64,000 nucleotides of DNA from Bryobacterales bacterium (GTDB taxonomy: Bacteria; Acidobacteriota; Terriglobia; Bryobacterales; Bryobacteraceae), in NCBI GenBank assembly GCA_016789905.1, contig JAEUQC010000138.1:51867-115866 (forward strand), given 5' to 3'. A program made the position numbers and the translations under genes. Positions 24,866 to 34,391 of the stretch are shown here, piece after piece. Under the pieces are notes generated by a model. The model saw nothing but the letters and a program-made list of their open reading frames with translations, ran no database searches and had not been told where the DNA came from. Every line of letters begins with the position of its first letter. The stretch's first letter is position 1.

Positions 24866-27526
24866 GTGCCAGTCCTGAAACTTTTGGCGGTTCTTGGAGT
24901 AGGTGCGGCGCTGCACGGCGCGGATTTCGACCGGGAGGTGCGCCCGCTGCTGACGGCCAGGTGCGTGCGCTGCCACGGCGGGGAGCGCACCGCGGCCGGG
25001 TTCGATATGACCACAGCGGAGGCTTTCGCGAAAGCCGGAGTTGTGGTGAAAGGCGACCCGGCAGCCAGCAGGTTGTACCAGCATGTCGCCTCGGGCAAGA
25101 TGCCGATGGGCGGGCCTCGGCTGAGCGCGGAGGAAGTCGCGCTGGTGAGCGATTGGATTCGCGGCGGGGCTGCCTACTCAGGTTCCATCGCCGTATCAAA
25201 ACGGAAAACATGGTGGGCGTTTGTGCCGCCAGCGAAAGGATCGTTGCCCTCGATCGACGCGTATTTGCAGGCCAAACTGCAGGCAAAAGGACTGGGGTTT
25301 TCCCCGCCGGCGTCGGATCGCGATCTGACGCGGCGGTTGTACTTCGGGCTCACCGGGCTGCCGCCGGCCGATGAAGACTACAAACGAACCTACGCGGAAA
25401 ATGTGGAAAGGCTGTTGGCGTCGCCGGCCTATGGGGAGCGGTGGGCCCGCTACTGGCTCGACGTTGTGCGCTTCGGCGAAACCGACGGCGGCGAACACAA
25501 TTTTGAACGTTTCCATGCGTGGCGCTACCGGGATTGGGTGATCGACGCGTTCAATCGTGACATGCCTTATACGCAGTTTGTCCGGGAACAAATCACCGGC
25601 GATTTGTTGCGGCCCAACGATCCGCAATCCGTGGCCGCGACAGGCTTCCTGGTGGCGGGACCTTGGGATTCGGTGAGCGCGGAACTAAACAAGGACGCGT
25701 TGATGAAGAAGACCGCGCGCATGGATGAGTTGGACGACATGGTGACCACCACGTTCCACTCCTTCCAGGCGCTGACAGTGAACTGCGCGCGTTGCCACGA
25801 CCACAAGTTCGATCCGATTCCCACGAAGGACTACTACTCGCTGACGGCGGTCTTTGGCGGTGTTGGTTTCGGCACGCGGGAGGTGGTGACCGGCGAAGAC
25901 AAGCGCGCCTATGAGGCGGCGGCGAAGCCGTTGCAGGCCGAACTGGCGCGAGTGCAGAAGGCGCTTGATGGCATCGAAGCGCCGGTGCGGACACGCATGA
26001 TGCGCGAACGCTACCAGTCGTTGGATGAGCGGCGGAAATCGGAAAAGTATCGCGTGCCGCTGGCGCCGTTCTTCAATCGGAATGTGTTCGCTCCGGTTAC
26101 GGCGGCCCATTATCGCCTGGTCATTTCAGGCCACAACGGCAAGGCGCCTCGCATTGATGAATTGGAACTGCTGCCGGCGGGCCTCACCGTGCGGAACTAC
26201 TCGGGAACGGCCCAGGCCTCCGCGGCGGCGCCCGTGATTCTTCCCATTGCGGGGCAGGGAACGGTCAGCGAAATTATCTGGTCCACGGACCGCGTGATGG
26301 GCAAGAGCGATGGGCAGATTCGTGTCTACTCGCTGGAGGCTTCCAGCGACGGCTCCAATTGGCGCGCCGTGGCGAGTTCGCTCGATCACATCAGTGTGAA
26401 TGAACTGGAACTGCCGTCGGTAAGCGAGGCGGAGATGGTGGCGGCGCTGCCGGCGAGTGACCGTGAGCGGCGCGTGGCGTTATTGGCGGAGCGGGACGGG
26501 TGGAAGAAAAAGCTGGACGCGATTCCGGCTCCGGCCCTGGTCTACGCCGCCAAGCCGCATCCGGTGGAACCAGCGTATTTATTGGAGCGCGGCAGTGTGG
26601 CGAAGGTAAAAGAAGAGGTGTTTCCTTCGGCACTCACCGCGCTAACGCACCGCCCGGCCTCGTTTGGGCTGGACGCTTCCGCGCCCGACGGCGCCAGGCG
26701 AACAGCACTGGCCGATTGGATCACCGATGCCCGGAACCCGTTGACAGCCCGCGTGATCGTGAATCGGGTCTGGTTTTACCACTTCGGCAATGGCATTGTG
26801 AACACGCCAAGCGATTTTGGATTGATGGGAGACCGGCCCTCGCATCCGGAACTGCTGGATTGGCTGGCCGTTTCGTTCATGGAGAATGGTTGGAGCCTAA
26901 AGTGGCTGCAGCGGCAGATCGTCATGTCGCAGGCGTATCAGCAATCGGCGGCGATGAACGAAAAGGCCTTCGCCGTGGACGCCGGCAACCGGCTGCTCTG
27001 GCGGATGCCGCTGCGCCGTATGGACGCTGAGATGCTGCGCGATTCGATGCTTGCGGTGACCGGCAGCCTGAATCTGGAGCGAGGCGGGCCAAGCTTCCTG
27101 CTGCAAAAGAAAGGCGGCGGCGGCTCCTACATTTACGATGCGCTGGACAACGATGGTCCGCCGGTGTGGCGGCGTGCGGTGTACCGGTTCGTGGTGCGCG
27201 GCGGCGGGCGCATATTCATGGATAGTTTTGATTGTCCAGACCCCTCCGTGGCCACCCCCCAGCGCAGCAATTCCAACACGCCTGTCCAAGCGCTGACGCT
27301 CCTGAACAACCCGTTTGTCCTTCGCCAGTCGGAACGGCTGGCCGAGCGTCTGCGGAAAGAGAGCGCCGAGGCGCCGGCGCAGGTGAGCCGGGCCTATGCG
27401 CTGCTGTTCGGGCGCGCGCCTTCGGAGAAAGAACTCCGCGCGGGCGCGGCCTTCATTGGTCAACATTCGCTGGCCGCGTATGCGCGCGTGCTGTTCAATA
27501 CCAACGAGTTTCTTTACACCCCATGA
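24866..27526 (+). CDS. Secreted cytochrome-like PSCyt1-DUF1549-DUF1553 protein with discoidin-like insert
   Basis: The 886-residue protein has a signal peptide (VLKLLAVLGVGAALHGA). A c-type haem-like motif C33-V-R-C36-H37 sits in a planctomycete-cytochrome C domain (to about 110). DUF1549 spans about 140-330 and contains a second CARCHDHKFDPI motif. A discoidin/F5-8C-like beta-sandwich at about 410-508 (YRLVISGHNGKAPRIDELELLPAG...YSLEASSDGSNWRAVASS) is followed by DUF1553 (NPLTARVIVNRVWFYHFG, SDFGLMGDRPSHPELLDWLA). The family is abundant in Planctomycetes and Acidobacteriota and is suspected to act in polysaccharide or sulfated-polymer oxidation, but the reaction is unproven. Its stop overlaps the ATG of the DUF1501 partner. 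Confidence 0.88.
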   Translation: MPVLKLLAVLGVGAALHGADFDREVRPLLTARCVRCHGGERTAAGFDMTTAEAFAKAGVVVKGDPAASRLYQHVASGKMPMGGPRLSAEEVALVSDWIRGGAAYSGSIAVSKRKTWWAFVPPAKGSLPSIDAYLQAKLQAKGLGFSPPASDRDLTRRLYFGLTGLPPADEDYKRTYAENVERLLASPAYGERWARYWLDVVRFGETDGGEHNFERFHAWRYRDWVIDAFNRDMPYTQFVREQITGDLLRPNDPQSVAATGFLVAGPWDSVSAELNKDALMKKTARMDELDDMVTTTFHSFQALTVNCARCHDHKFDPIPTKDYYSLTAVFGGVGFGTREVVTGEDKRAYEAAAKPLQAELARVQKALDGIEAPVRTRMMRERYQSLDERRKSEKYRVPLAPFFNRNVFAPVTAAHYRLVISGHNGKAPRIDELELLPAGLTVRNYSGTAQASAAAPVILPIAGQGTVSEIIWSTDRVMGKSDGQIRVYSLEASSDGSNWRAVASSLDHISVNELELPSVSEAEMVAALPASDRERRVALLAERDGWKKKLDAIPAPALVYAAKPHPVEPAYLLERGSVAKVKEEVFPSALTALTHRPASFGLDASAPDGARRTALADWITDARNPLTARVIVNRVWFYHFGNGIVNTPSDFGLMGDRPSHPELLDWLAVSFMENGWSLKWLQRQIVMSQAYQQSAAMNEKAFAVDAGNRLLWRMPLRRMDAEMLRDSMLAVTGSLNLERGGPSFLLQKKGGGGSYIYDALDNDGPPVWRRAVYRFVVRGGGRIFMDSFDCPDPSVATPQRSNSNTPVQALTLLNNPFVLRQSERLAERLRKESAEAPAQVSRAYALLFGRAPSEKELRAGAAFIGQHSLAAYARVLFNTNEFLYTP

Positions 27527-28914
27527 GACGCAAAACGACACGCCGGGAAATGCTGTGGGAAGTTGGCGGCGGGCTTGCGGGCCTGGCGCTGGCGCAAATG
27601 GAAGCGCACGCCGCCCCGCGAAAACCGGGAACGCATTTCGCGCCGAAGGCGAAAAACGTCATCCTGATCTATCTGCCGGGCGGAATCAGCCACATCGACA
27701 CCTTCGACTACAAGCCCGAACTGGTGAAACACCACGGCAAACAGACGAAGGGCGAAAACACCATCACACCCTTCTTCGGCAAACCAGGCGCGGTGATGAA
27801 ATCACCCTGGGAGTTCCGGCAGCACGGCCAGACGGGGAAGTGGGTTTCCGATCTGTTGCCACACCTGGCCACACGTGTCGATGACATTACGTTCTTCCAT
27901 TCGATGGTGGCCCGCAGTAACGCGCATGGTCCGGCGATCTTTCAGATGTCGACGGGCTACATCTTTCAGGGCTTTCCCTCCGTCGGTTCGTGGGTAAGCT
28001 ATGGGCTCGGCAGCGAGAACCAGAACCTGCCATCGTTTGTGGTGCTGCCGGACCCGCGCGGTCTGCCGCCGTGCGGAGTCGCGAACTGGGGCAATGGGTT
28101 CCTGCCGGCGCAGCACCAGGGGGTGATGTTCGGCGACCAGAAGAACCCCATCGCGGATTTACGCGCACCCGTGGCGGCGCACGTGCAGGCGGCGTCGTAT
28201 GACCTGCTCTCGGAGTTGAACCAGGAACATCTCGACGCGCACCCGGGTGACGATGCCTTGGCGGGGCGTATTCGTGCCTACGAGATGGCGGCGCGCATGC
28301 AACTGAGCGCGCCGGAGGTGACCGGCATCGCCGGCGAATCCGATGCGACGAAAGAGATGTACGGACTGAACGACCCGGTAACGCGGGCCTATGGCTACAA
28401 CTGCCTGCTGGCGCGGCGCCTGGTGGAGCGCGGCGTGCGTTGCGTGCAACTCTTCAATGGCGGACACTTCGGCGCGCCACGCATCAATTGGGATGGACAT
28501 GAAGATCTGCGCGCGAACCATTCGCGCTGCGCCGCGTCGATGGACAAGCCCACCGCGGCGTTGCTGGCGGACCTCAAACAGTGCGGATTGTTGAACGATA
28601 CGGTCGTTGTCTGGACCACCGAGTTCGGCCGCCTGCCGATAAGTGAAGGCATCGGTGAAGGCGGGCGCGACCACAACCCGGAGGGGTTCACGTCGTTCAT
28701 GGCAGGCGCCGGTTTGAAGCCGGGCTCTTCGTATGGCCGCACGGATGAACTTGGCTACAAAGCGGTGGAACGTCCGGTGACTCTCTATGACTTTCACGCA
28801 ACCCTGCTCCACCTGCTGGGGCTGGACCATACCCGATTAAGCTGGTATCACAACGGGCTGCAAAGACGATTGACCGATGTGCACGGACATGTAATCCGCG
28901 ATGTGTTGGCATGA
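27523..28914 (+). CDS. Tat-exported DUF1501 protein (alkaline-phosphatase/sulfatase-like fold)
   Basis: The ATG at 27523 overlaps the preceding stop (ATGA); an open reading further upstream is only a shadow of the DUF1549 gene. The 463-residue product starts with a twin-arginine-like signal (TTRREMLWEVGGGLAGLALAQMEAHA). The DUF1501 core follows: NVILIYLPGGISHIDTFDYKPEL, ARSNAHGPAIFQMSTGYI, WTTEFGRLPISEG..EGGRDHNPEGFTSFMAGAG, and LHLLGLDHTRLSW..NGL.RRLTDVHGHVI. DUF1501 proteins resemble the alkaline phosphatase superfamily and are nearly always paired with DUF1549/DUF1553 proteins. The role is presumed periplasmic and joint with the partner. The stop overlaps the next gene (ATGA). Confidence 0.88.
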   Translation: MRRKTTRREMLWEVGGGLAGLALAQMEAHAAPRKPGTHFAPKAKNVILIYLPGGISHIDTFDYKPELVKHHGKQTKGENTITPFFGKPGAVMKSPWEFRQHGQTGKWVSDLLPHLATRVDDITFFHSMVARSNAHGPAIFQMSTGYIFQGFPSVGSWVSYGLGSENQNLPSFVVLPDPRGLPPCGVANWGNGFLPAQHQGVMFGDQKNPIADLRAPVAAHVQAASYDLLSELNQEHLDAHPGDDALAGRIRAYEMAARMQLSAPEVTGIAGESDATKEMYGLNDPVTRAYGYNCLLARRLVERGVRCVQLFNGGHFGAPRINWDGHEDLRANHSRCAASMDKPTAALLADLKQCGLLNDTVVVWTTEFGRLPISEGIGEGGRDHNPEGFTSFMAGAGLKPGSSYGRTDELGYKAVERPVTLYDFHATLLHLLGLDHTRLSWYHNGLQRRLTDVHGHVIRDVLA

Positions 28915-31900
28915 AAATTTCTATGCGTAATGTATGTTGGATGCTCGTGGCGAGCGCGGCCCTCTGCGCGCAGCAGAAGCCCGTGGATTTTCAGCGCGAG
29001 GTGCGGCCCATCCTTTCCGACGCCTGTTACCACTGCCACGGGCCGGACAAAGGTTCGCGCATGGCGAACCTGCGGTTGGATGTGCCAGGCCCGGCCATCG
29101 TTGCCGGCAAGCCGGACGAAAGCAAGCTATGGAAGCGTGTGACGCACGCCAACGCGGCGCTGCGAATGCCGCCCGCGCAATCCCACAAAACGCTGAATGA
29201 AGCGCAGAAGCAGTTGCTGCGGCGCTGGATTGAAGAAGGGGCGACGTACAAGGAACATTGGTCGTTCTCGGCTCCCCGCCGGCCCGCCTTGCCGGAGGTC
29301 CGCCAAGCTGCCTGGGCGAGAAATGCCATTGATCGCTTTCTATTGGCCCGGCTGGAAGCCGAAGGCTTGACGCCTGCGCCGGAAGCAGACAAACGAACGC
29401 TGGCGAGGCGTCTTTCCCTGGATTTAACCGGGCTGCCGCCTACGCCCGCGGAGGTCGACGCGTTTGTGAACGACTCGGCCAGCGATGCCTACGAGCGCTT
29501 GGTGGACCGGCTTATGGCCAAGCCACAGTACGGGGAACACCGCGGCCGGTACTGGCTGGATGCCGCGCGATACGCCGATACGCACGGCATTCACGTGGAC
29601 AACTATCGCGAGATGTGGCCATATCGCGATTGGGTGATTGCCGCGTTCAACAAGAACATGCCGTTCGACCAGTTCACGTTGGAGCAGTTGGCCGGCGACC
29701 TGTTGCCGAATCCCACGCTGGAGCAGCAGATTGCCACCGGCTTTCATCGTTGCAATATAACGACGAACGAGGGCGGCTCGATTGAAGAAGAAGTGGCCGC
29801 GATCTACGCCAAAGACCGCGTGGATACGACCGGCGCGGTTTGGATGGGCCTCACCATCGGATGCGCCACCTGCCACGATCACAAGTTCGATCCCATCACC
29901 CAGCGCGAGTTCTACCAGATGGCCGCGTTCTTCCGCAACACAACGCAAAAGCCGATGGATGGCAACATCCACGACACGCCCCCGGTCATGCTGGTGCCTG
30001 GGGAAGAGCAGCGGGCGCGGTGGCAGTCGCTGCTGAAAGAAGAAAAGGAGCGGCGAGCGGCACGGGAGGCCCATCGCGCCAGTGCCCGCGTTGCGATCAA
30101 TGCGTGGATTCTGGCGGGCAAATTCAAGTCCGTGAAAAAGCCGTTTCGGGACTACTCCCCGCGGTTTACGGTTACGCCTCCACGTGGTGCGAAGACCGTC
30201 GATGGCGCGGTGAATGGGACCCGTGCGCTAGCCTTCGGCTCCAAGCAATCGCTGGCGATCCCGAAGGCGAAGGCGGACCTGGATAGCGGGAAGCCCTTCA
30301 CCTTGGCGGCCTGGGTCTACCTGCCCAAGGAGGAAGCGAATTTCACCGTGGCTTCGAAGCTGGACTGGCTGGACACGAAGGAAGGGATAACCCGGGGCTG
30401 GTCCTTTGACTTCGATAACCGGCGGCCCCGGTTCGTGATGAATGGCGGAAAGCAGGACGATCAACTGTTGGTTCGCGTAATTCCTTCGGGACGGCTGAAA
30501 GCGAGTTCGTGGCACCATGTGGCGATTGTGTCCGATGGTTCGCGCGACTATCGCGGCGTGTCGATTTTTGTTGATGGCAAGGTGGCCGTGACGGAAACGA
30601 ACCCCACCGCGAACCTGGGCGTGGTCTCTGGATCAACTCTATCTAAAGCGCCATTGACGCTAGGCAGCGATGGGAACAAGCGCTTCTTCGATGGCGGCGC
30701 CGTGCAGGATTTGCAGGTCTTGGACCGCCCCCTGCGGGATGACGAAGTGGAGATTCTGGCCGGCTGGGCGCCGTTGCGGCAGGCGATCGCCGCGCGGGAA
30801 GAGCCGCGGGGATTGGCGCGCTCGGCGGCGGAAATGATCTATTTGTACCGCGGCGACAAAGCCTGGACAACACTCTCGGAGGCTTGGCTGCAATCGCTTG
30901 CCGGGCAGCGCGGAATTGCGCGGCAGGCGCCGGTGACGCACGTGATGAATGAGATCCGGGACAAAGATCCAGAGGCGTTTGTGCTGTTCCGCGGGATGTA
31001 CGATCAGCCTCGGGACAAGGTGCGGCCGGAGGTGCCAGCGGCGGCGGGCACGCTGGGTACGCAATACCCGCGCAACAGGTTGGGCTTGGCCAAGTGGCTG
31101 GTGGCGCCCGAAAATCCTTTGACCGCGCGGGTGACTGTGAACCGCATGTGGCAGGAGATTTTCGGCGCGGGAATCGTGAAAACGGCCGAAGACTTCGGCG
31201 CCCAGGGGACGGCGCCAGCGCATCCGGAGTTGTTGGACTGGCTGGCTGTCGAGTTTCGGGAGTCCGGCTGGGACGTGAAAAAGTTTGTGCGTCTGCTGGT
31301 TACGTCCTCGGCCTACCGGCAGGCGGCGGCCACGACAGAGGAAAAGCGGCGAAAAGACCCGGAAAACGCGCTGCTTTCCCGCGGGCCACGCTTCCGTATG
31401 GATGGCGAGATGGTGCGCGACTACGCACTGGCGGCAAGCGGTCTGTTAGTGCCAACCATTGGCGGACCCAGCGTGCGGCCATACCAGCCGGAAAAAGTGT
31501 GGGAGACGGTGGCGATGGTGGGCTCCAACACGCGCTTCTACAAACAGGACCACGGCGACAAGCTCTACCGCCGGTCGATGTACACGTTCTGGAAGCGGAG
31601 CGCGCCGCCGGCGTCAATGGAGATCTTCAACGCCCCGACCCGAGAGACCTGCACGGTGCGGCGCGAACGGACGAACACTCCGCTCCAGGCGCTGATCACG
31701 ATGAATGATGTGCAGTTTGTGGAGGCGGCGCGGCACTTGGCGCAACGCGCCATGACGGAGGGGAACAGCGGCTTCGACGGCCGCGTGGACTACCTGGCAA
31801 CACAAGCGTTGGCGCGCCCGCTGGAAGCGCGAGAGAAGGCGATTGTCGAACGCTCCTACAAGCGTTTCCTGGCGCACTACGATGCCCGGCCGGCGGAGGC

Positions 31901-32021
31901 GAAGAAGCTGCTCGCGACCGGTGAGTCCCCGTACGACCGGAAACTTTCGCCCCAGGAGTTGGCGGCGTGGACGATGGTGGCAAGCCAGGTTCTGAATCTC
32001 GACGAGGCGTTGAACAAATGA
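28911..32021 (+). CDS. Secreted PSCyt1-DUF1549-LamG-DUF1553 protein
   Basis: The 1036-residue protein has a signal peptide (NVCWMLVASAALCAQ). A haem-like C39-Y-H-C42-H43 lies in a cytochrome-like domain (VDFQREVRPILSDACYHCHGPDKGSRMANLRLD). DUF1549 contains CATCHDHKFDPIT. A LamG/concanavalin-type jelly roll is inserted at about 440-615 (FTLAAWVYLPKEEANFTVASKLDW...WHHVAIVSDGSRDYRGVSIFVDGKV), and DUF1553 follows (NPLTARVTVNRMWQEIFG, EDFGAQGTAPAHPELLDWLA). The LamG insert probably binds a carbohydrate or polymer. Start and stop both overlap neighbours by four bases, so this is one coupled four-gene unit with the DUF1501 genes on either side. Confidence 0.88.
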   Translation: MKISMRNVCWMLVASAALCAQQKPVDFQREVRPILSDACYHCHGPDKGSRMANLRLDVPGPAIVAGKPDESKLWKRVTHANAALRMPPAQSHKTLNEAQKQLLRRWIEEGATYKEHWSFSAPRRPALPEVRQAAWARNAIDRFLLARLEAEGLTPAPEADKRTLARRLSLDLTGLPPTPAEVDAFVNDSASDAYERLVDRLMAKPQYGEHRGRYWLDAARYADTHGIHVDNYREMWPYRDWVIAAFNKNMPFDQFTLEQLAGDLLPNPTLEQQIATGFHRCNITTNEGGSIEEEVAAIYAKDRVDTTGAVWMGLTIGCATCHDHKFDPITQREFYQMAAFFRNTTQKPMDGNIHDTPPVMLVPGEEQRARWQSLLKEEKERRAAREAHRASARVAINAWILAGKFKSVKKPFRDYSPRFTVTPPRGAKTVDGAVNGTRALAFGSKQSLAIPKAKADLDSGKPFTLAAWVYLPKEEANFTVASKLDWLDTKEGITRGWSFDFDNRRPRFVMNGGKQDDQLLVRVIPSGRLKASSWHHVAIVSDGSRDYRGVSIFVDGKVAVTETNPTANLGVVSGSTLSKAPLTLGSDGNKRFFDGGAVQDLQVLDRPLRDDEVEILAGWAPLRQAIAAREEPRGLARSAAEMIYLYRGDKAWTTLSEAWLQSLAGQRGIARQAPVTHVMNEIRDKDPEAFVLFRGMYDQPRDKVRPEVPAAAGTLGTQYPRNRLGLAKWLVAPENPLTARVTVNRMWQEIFGAGIVKTAEDFGAQGTAPAHPELLDWLAVEFRESGWDVKKFVRLLVTSSAYRQAAATTEEKRRKDPENALLSRGPRFRMDGEMVRDYALAASGLLVPTIGGPSVRPYQPEKVWETVAMVGSNTRFYKQDHGDKLYRRSMYTFWKRSAPPASMEIFNAPTRETCTVRRERTNTPLQALITMNDVQFVEAARHLAQRAMTEGNSGFDGRVDYLATQALARPLEAREKAIVERSYKRFLAHYDARPAEAKKLLATGESPYDRKLSPQELAAWTMVASQVLNLDEALNK

Positions 32022-33457
32022 TGAATCCCATCGATGAATCCGTGCGGATGGAAACCAGGCGGCAACTGCTGCGCCGCGGGGCGCAGGGCATTGGCGCCGC
32101 GGCGCTGGCCTCGCTCCTGCACGGGGCGGAAGACTCGGCCAGGCTGCCCCATTTCGCGCCCAAAGCCAAACGGGTGATCTGGCTCCACATGGTGGGCGCG
32201 CCGCCGCAATTGGACCTCTTCGATTGGAAGCCGAAGATGAAGGAGTGGTTCGATAAAGACCTGCCGGAATCGGTTCGCAACGGCCAGCGGCTTACCACGA
32301 TGACATCCGGCCAGACTCGCTTCCCAATCGCCCCGACGGTTTTCAAGTTCGCCCAGCACGGAACCAGCGGCGCCTGGGTCAGCGAGTTGCTCCCTTGGAC
32401 GGCGAAGATGGCCGACGACATTTCCATCATTCGCACCATGCACACGGAGGCCATCAATCACGAGCCCGCGATCACCTTCATTCAAACCGGATCGATGGTT
32501 CCGGGCAAGCCCTGCACTGGCGCCTGGATGGCCTATGGCCTGGGCACGATGAACAAGGACCTGCCAACCTTCGTTGTGCTAAACGCGAACCATTCCCACC
32601 CGAAGGCGAACGTCCAGGCGATTTCGGCCAAGCTGTGGTCGGCAGGTTTTCTTTCGGCGCAATATGCCGGTGTGTCTTTACGCTCCGGCGGCGACCCCGT
32701 CTTGTACATCAATAACCCGGCGGGCGTGGACGCAAAGACGCGCCGCACCATGCTGGACGGGTTGGGCGAACTGAACCAGATGACGTTCGACAAGCTGGGC
32801 GACTCCGAAACCCAGGCGCGCATTCAGCAGTACGAAATGGCGTTTCGCATGCAGTCCTCGGTGCCGGAACTCACCGACCTTTCCAAAGAGCCGGAGAGTA
32901 CCTACAAGCTCTACGGAGAAGAGGCGCGCAAGCCCGGCACCTTCAGCTACAACGCGCTGATGGCGCGGCGGCTGGCTGAACGCGGCGTGCGCTTCGTGCA
33001 GTTGTACATGCGCGGCTGGGATGTTCACGGCGATTTGCCGGAGATTCTGCCCAGCCAGTGCAAGGACGTCGACCAGGCACTTTACGGGCTGGTGCAGGAC
33101 CTGAAGCAGCGCGGCATGTTGGACGACACCATTGTGATCTGGGGCGGCGAGTTCGGCCGCACCATCTATTCGCAAGGGAAGCTGACGCCCGCCAACTACG
33201 GGCGCGACCATCATCCGCGGTGCTTCTCGCTGTGGGCCGCTGGCGGCGGATTCAAGCCGGGTGTTGTCTGGGGAGAAACCGACGAGTTTAGCTACAACAT
33301 CGTTCGCGACCCCGTGCACGTGCGCGATTTCCAGGCCACCGTTCTGCACAACCTCGGAATTGACCACAAGCGCTTCACGTACAAGTATCAGGGGCTGGAC
33401 CAGCGTCTGACAGGCGTGGAAGAAGCGCATGTCGTGAAAGGGTTGCTGCGCGGATAG
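32018..33457 (+). CDS. Tat-exported DUF1501 protein
   Basis: The ATG at 32018 overlaps the preceding stop, giving 479 residues; a second ATG follows immediately. The N terminus (METRRQLLRRGAQGIGAAALASLLHGA) is a twin-arginine-type export signal. Core DUF1501 segments are RVIWLHMVGAPPQLDLFDWKPKM, TMHTEAINHEPAITFIQTGS, FVQLYMRGWDVHGDL, WGGEFGRTIYSQG...YGRDHHPRCFSLWAAGGGFKPG and LGIDHKRFTYKYQGLDQRLTGVEEAHVVKGLL. It pairs with the LamG-containing DUF1549 protein just upstream and likely forms a periplasmic functional partnership with it. Confidence 0.88.
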   Translation: MMNPIDESVRMETRRQLLRRGAQGIGAAALASLLHGAEDSARLPHFAPKAKRVIWLHMVGAPPQLDLFDWKPKMKEWFDKDLPESVRNGQRLTTMTSGQTRFPIAPTVFKFAQHGTSGAWVSELLPWTAKMADDISIIRTMHTEAINHEPAITFIQTGSMVPGKPCTGAWMAYGLGTMNKDLPTFVVLNANHSHPKANVQAISAKLWSAGFLSAQYAGVSLRSGGDPVLYINNPAGVDAKTRRTMLDGLGELNQMTFDKLGDSETQARIQQYEMAFRMQSSVPELTDLSKEPESTYKLYGEEARKPGTFSYNALMARRLAERGVRFVQLYMRGWDVHGDLPEILPSQCKDVDQALYGLVQDLKQRGMLDDTIVIWGGEFGRTIYSQGKLTPANYGRDHHPRCFSLWAAGGGFKPGVVWGETDEFSYNIVRDPVHVRDFQATVLHNLGIDHKRFTYKYQGLDQRLTGVEEAHVVKGLLRG

Positions 33458-33519
33458 TTCGGGTTGCCCTATACCGGGCTGGCGATTGTGTATGATAGCG
33501 GCAGCGGAGAACTCTGTTC

Positions 33520-34125
33520 GTGATTCGCCTGATCCTGTCTATCTTCACACTTGCCCTGTGCGCTTTGTCCGCCGCCAACTCCGGAGTATCGCCGGAGATC
33601 GCTGTCGTCGTGCAGGCCGATGAAACGTTTTCGCCGCAAGCCTGGCAGGCCATGGAGGCCGAATCGAAGCGGATCGCCCGCCAAGCTGGCCTGCGGGTGC
33701 GGTTCGTCGAACGGGCGGCGGCGTCCGCCCAGGAATTTACCGACTTGGTTGTCTTTCGAATGAAAGGCCGGTGTGAAATGGATACCACGCCTGCGTTGCT
33801 TGACGAGCGGGGACCGTTCGCCTGGGCCTTCACGGCCAACGGCAACGTGCTCCCGTTCGGCGAAGTGAAATGCGATCGCGTGCGGGAGTCCATCAAGACC
33901 GCGTTCCGCCCCGCGGATTACCGCAAAGCCGATGCGCTGTTCGGCAGAGCCTTGGGGCGCGTTGTGGCCCATGAGCTCTACCACATGCTGGCCAATACAA
34001 CTAAACATGGAAAAACCGGTGTGGCCAGGCACGCCTTCAGCGCGCAGCAGTTGGTGGCGGAAAAATTGGATTTCGGCAAACACGAGCGGGGCCTGCTGGC
34101 GGGAAGGCCCGACTTCAGCCGCTAA
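33520..34125 (+). CDS. Secreted zincin-like small protein
   Basis: This 201-residue product starts with GTG preceded by GGAGAA and has a signal peptide (MIRLILSIFTLALCALSAA). The conserved feature is H151-E152-L-Y-H155 in RVVAHELYHMLANTTKHGKTGVARHAFS, with a possible third ligand at H163 or H171, as in gluzincin/metzincin-like metalloproteases. The family is otherwise not recognised, and the substrate is unknown. A TATGAT at 33491 is a possible -10 about 23 bases before the GTG. The following 265 bases hold a promoter, a hairpin and a leader, with no further gene. Confidence 0.6.
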   Translation: MIRLILSIFTLALCALSAANSGVSPEIAVVVQADETFSPQAWQAMEAESKRIARQAGLRVRFVERAAASAQEFTDLVVFRMKGRCEMDTTPALLDERGPFAWAFTANGNVLPFGEVKCDRVRESIKTAFRPADYRKADALFGRALGRVVAHELYHMLANTTKHGKTGVARHAFSAQQLVAEKLDFGKHERGLLAGRPDFSR

Positions 34126-34154
34126 TTCGCCGCGAATTTTCGTGTCCGTTTCTG

Positions 34155-34184
34155 TTGACACCGATACGCAATTTCGGCTACAGT
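34155..34184 (+). promoter_or_regulatory. Sigma-70-type promoter for the second TonB receptor
   Basis: TTGACA (34155-34160) is a perfect -35 and TACAGT (34179-34184) a 4/6 -10, with an 18-base spacer. Transcription should start near 34191, giving an unusually long leader of about 200 bases before the ATG at 34392. Confidence 0.55.
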
Positions 34185-34193
34185 CCTAGAAAC

Positions 34194-34231
34194 AACGCGG
34201 TTTCTCACCGTCTCGCACTGACCGCGTTTTT
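34194..34231 (+). terminator. Terminator-like hairpin at the start of the TonB-receptor leader (possible attenuator)
   Basis: AACGCGGT (34194-34201) pairs perfectly with ACCGCGTT (34221-34228) across a 19-base loop, followed by a run of five T (34227-34231). It lies just after the predicted start of transcription, so it could end readthrough from the upstream gene or act as an attenuator in the leader. No cobalamin or other riboswitch core was recognised in the following 160 bases. Confidence 0.5.
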
Positions 34232-34391
34232 CCTCCGTAGACTGCAACGCCTCTCGTCCGGCTTGCCCGCCTAGTTGCTTTTCTAACTCCCAGTGCAGAG
34301 TCCAACCGGCTCGTTGCGAGAGCCATCAACACCATTTCCTTCTGGGGAAACCGGGCGCTTTCCTGCGTCCGGGCACACGGGGGTTTCTGGA

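Noticed and set aside
34185..34391. Cobalamin riboswitch in the TonB receptor leader
   Set aside because: No GCCACTG B12 box or matching stems were found; only a terminator-like hairpin stands out.
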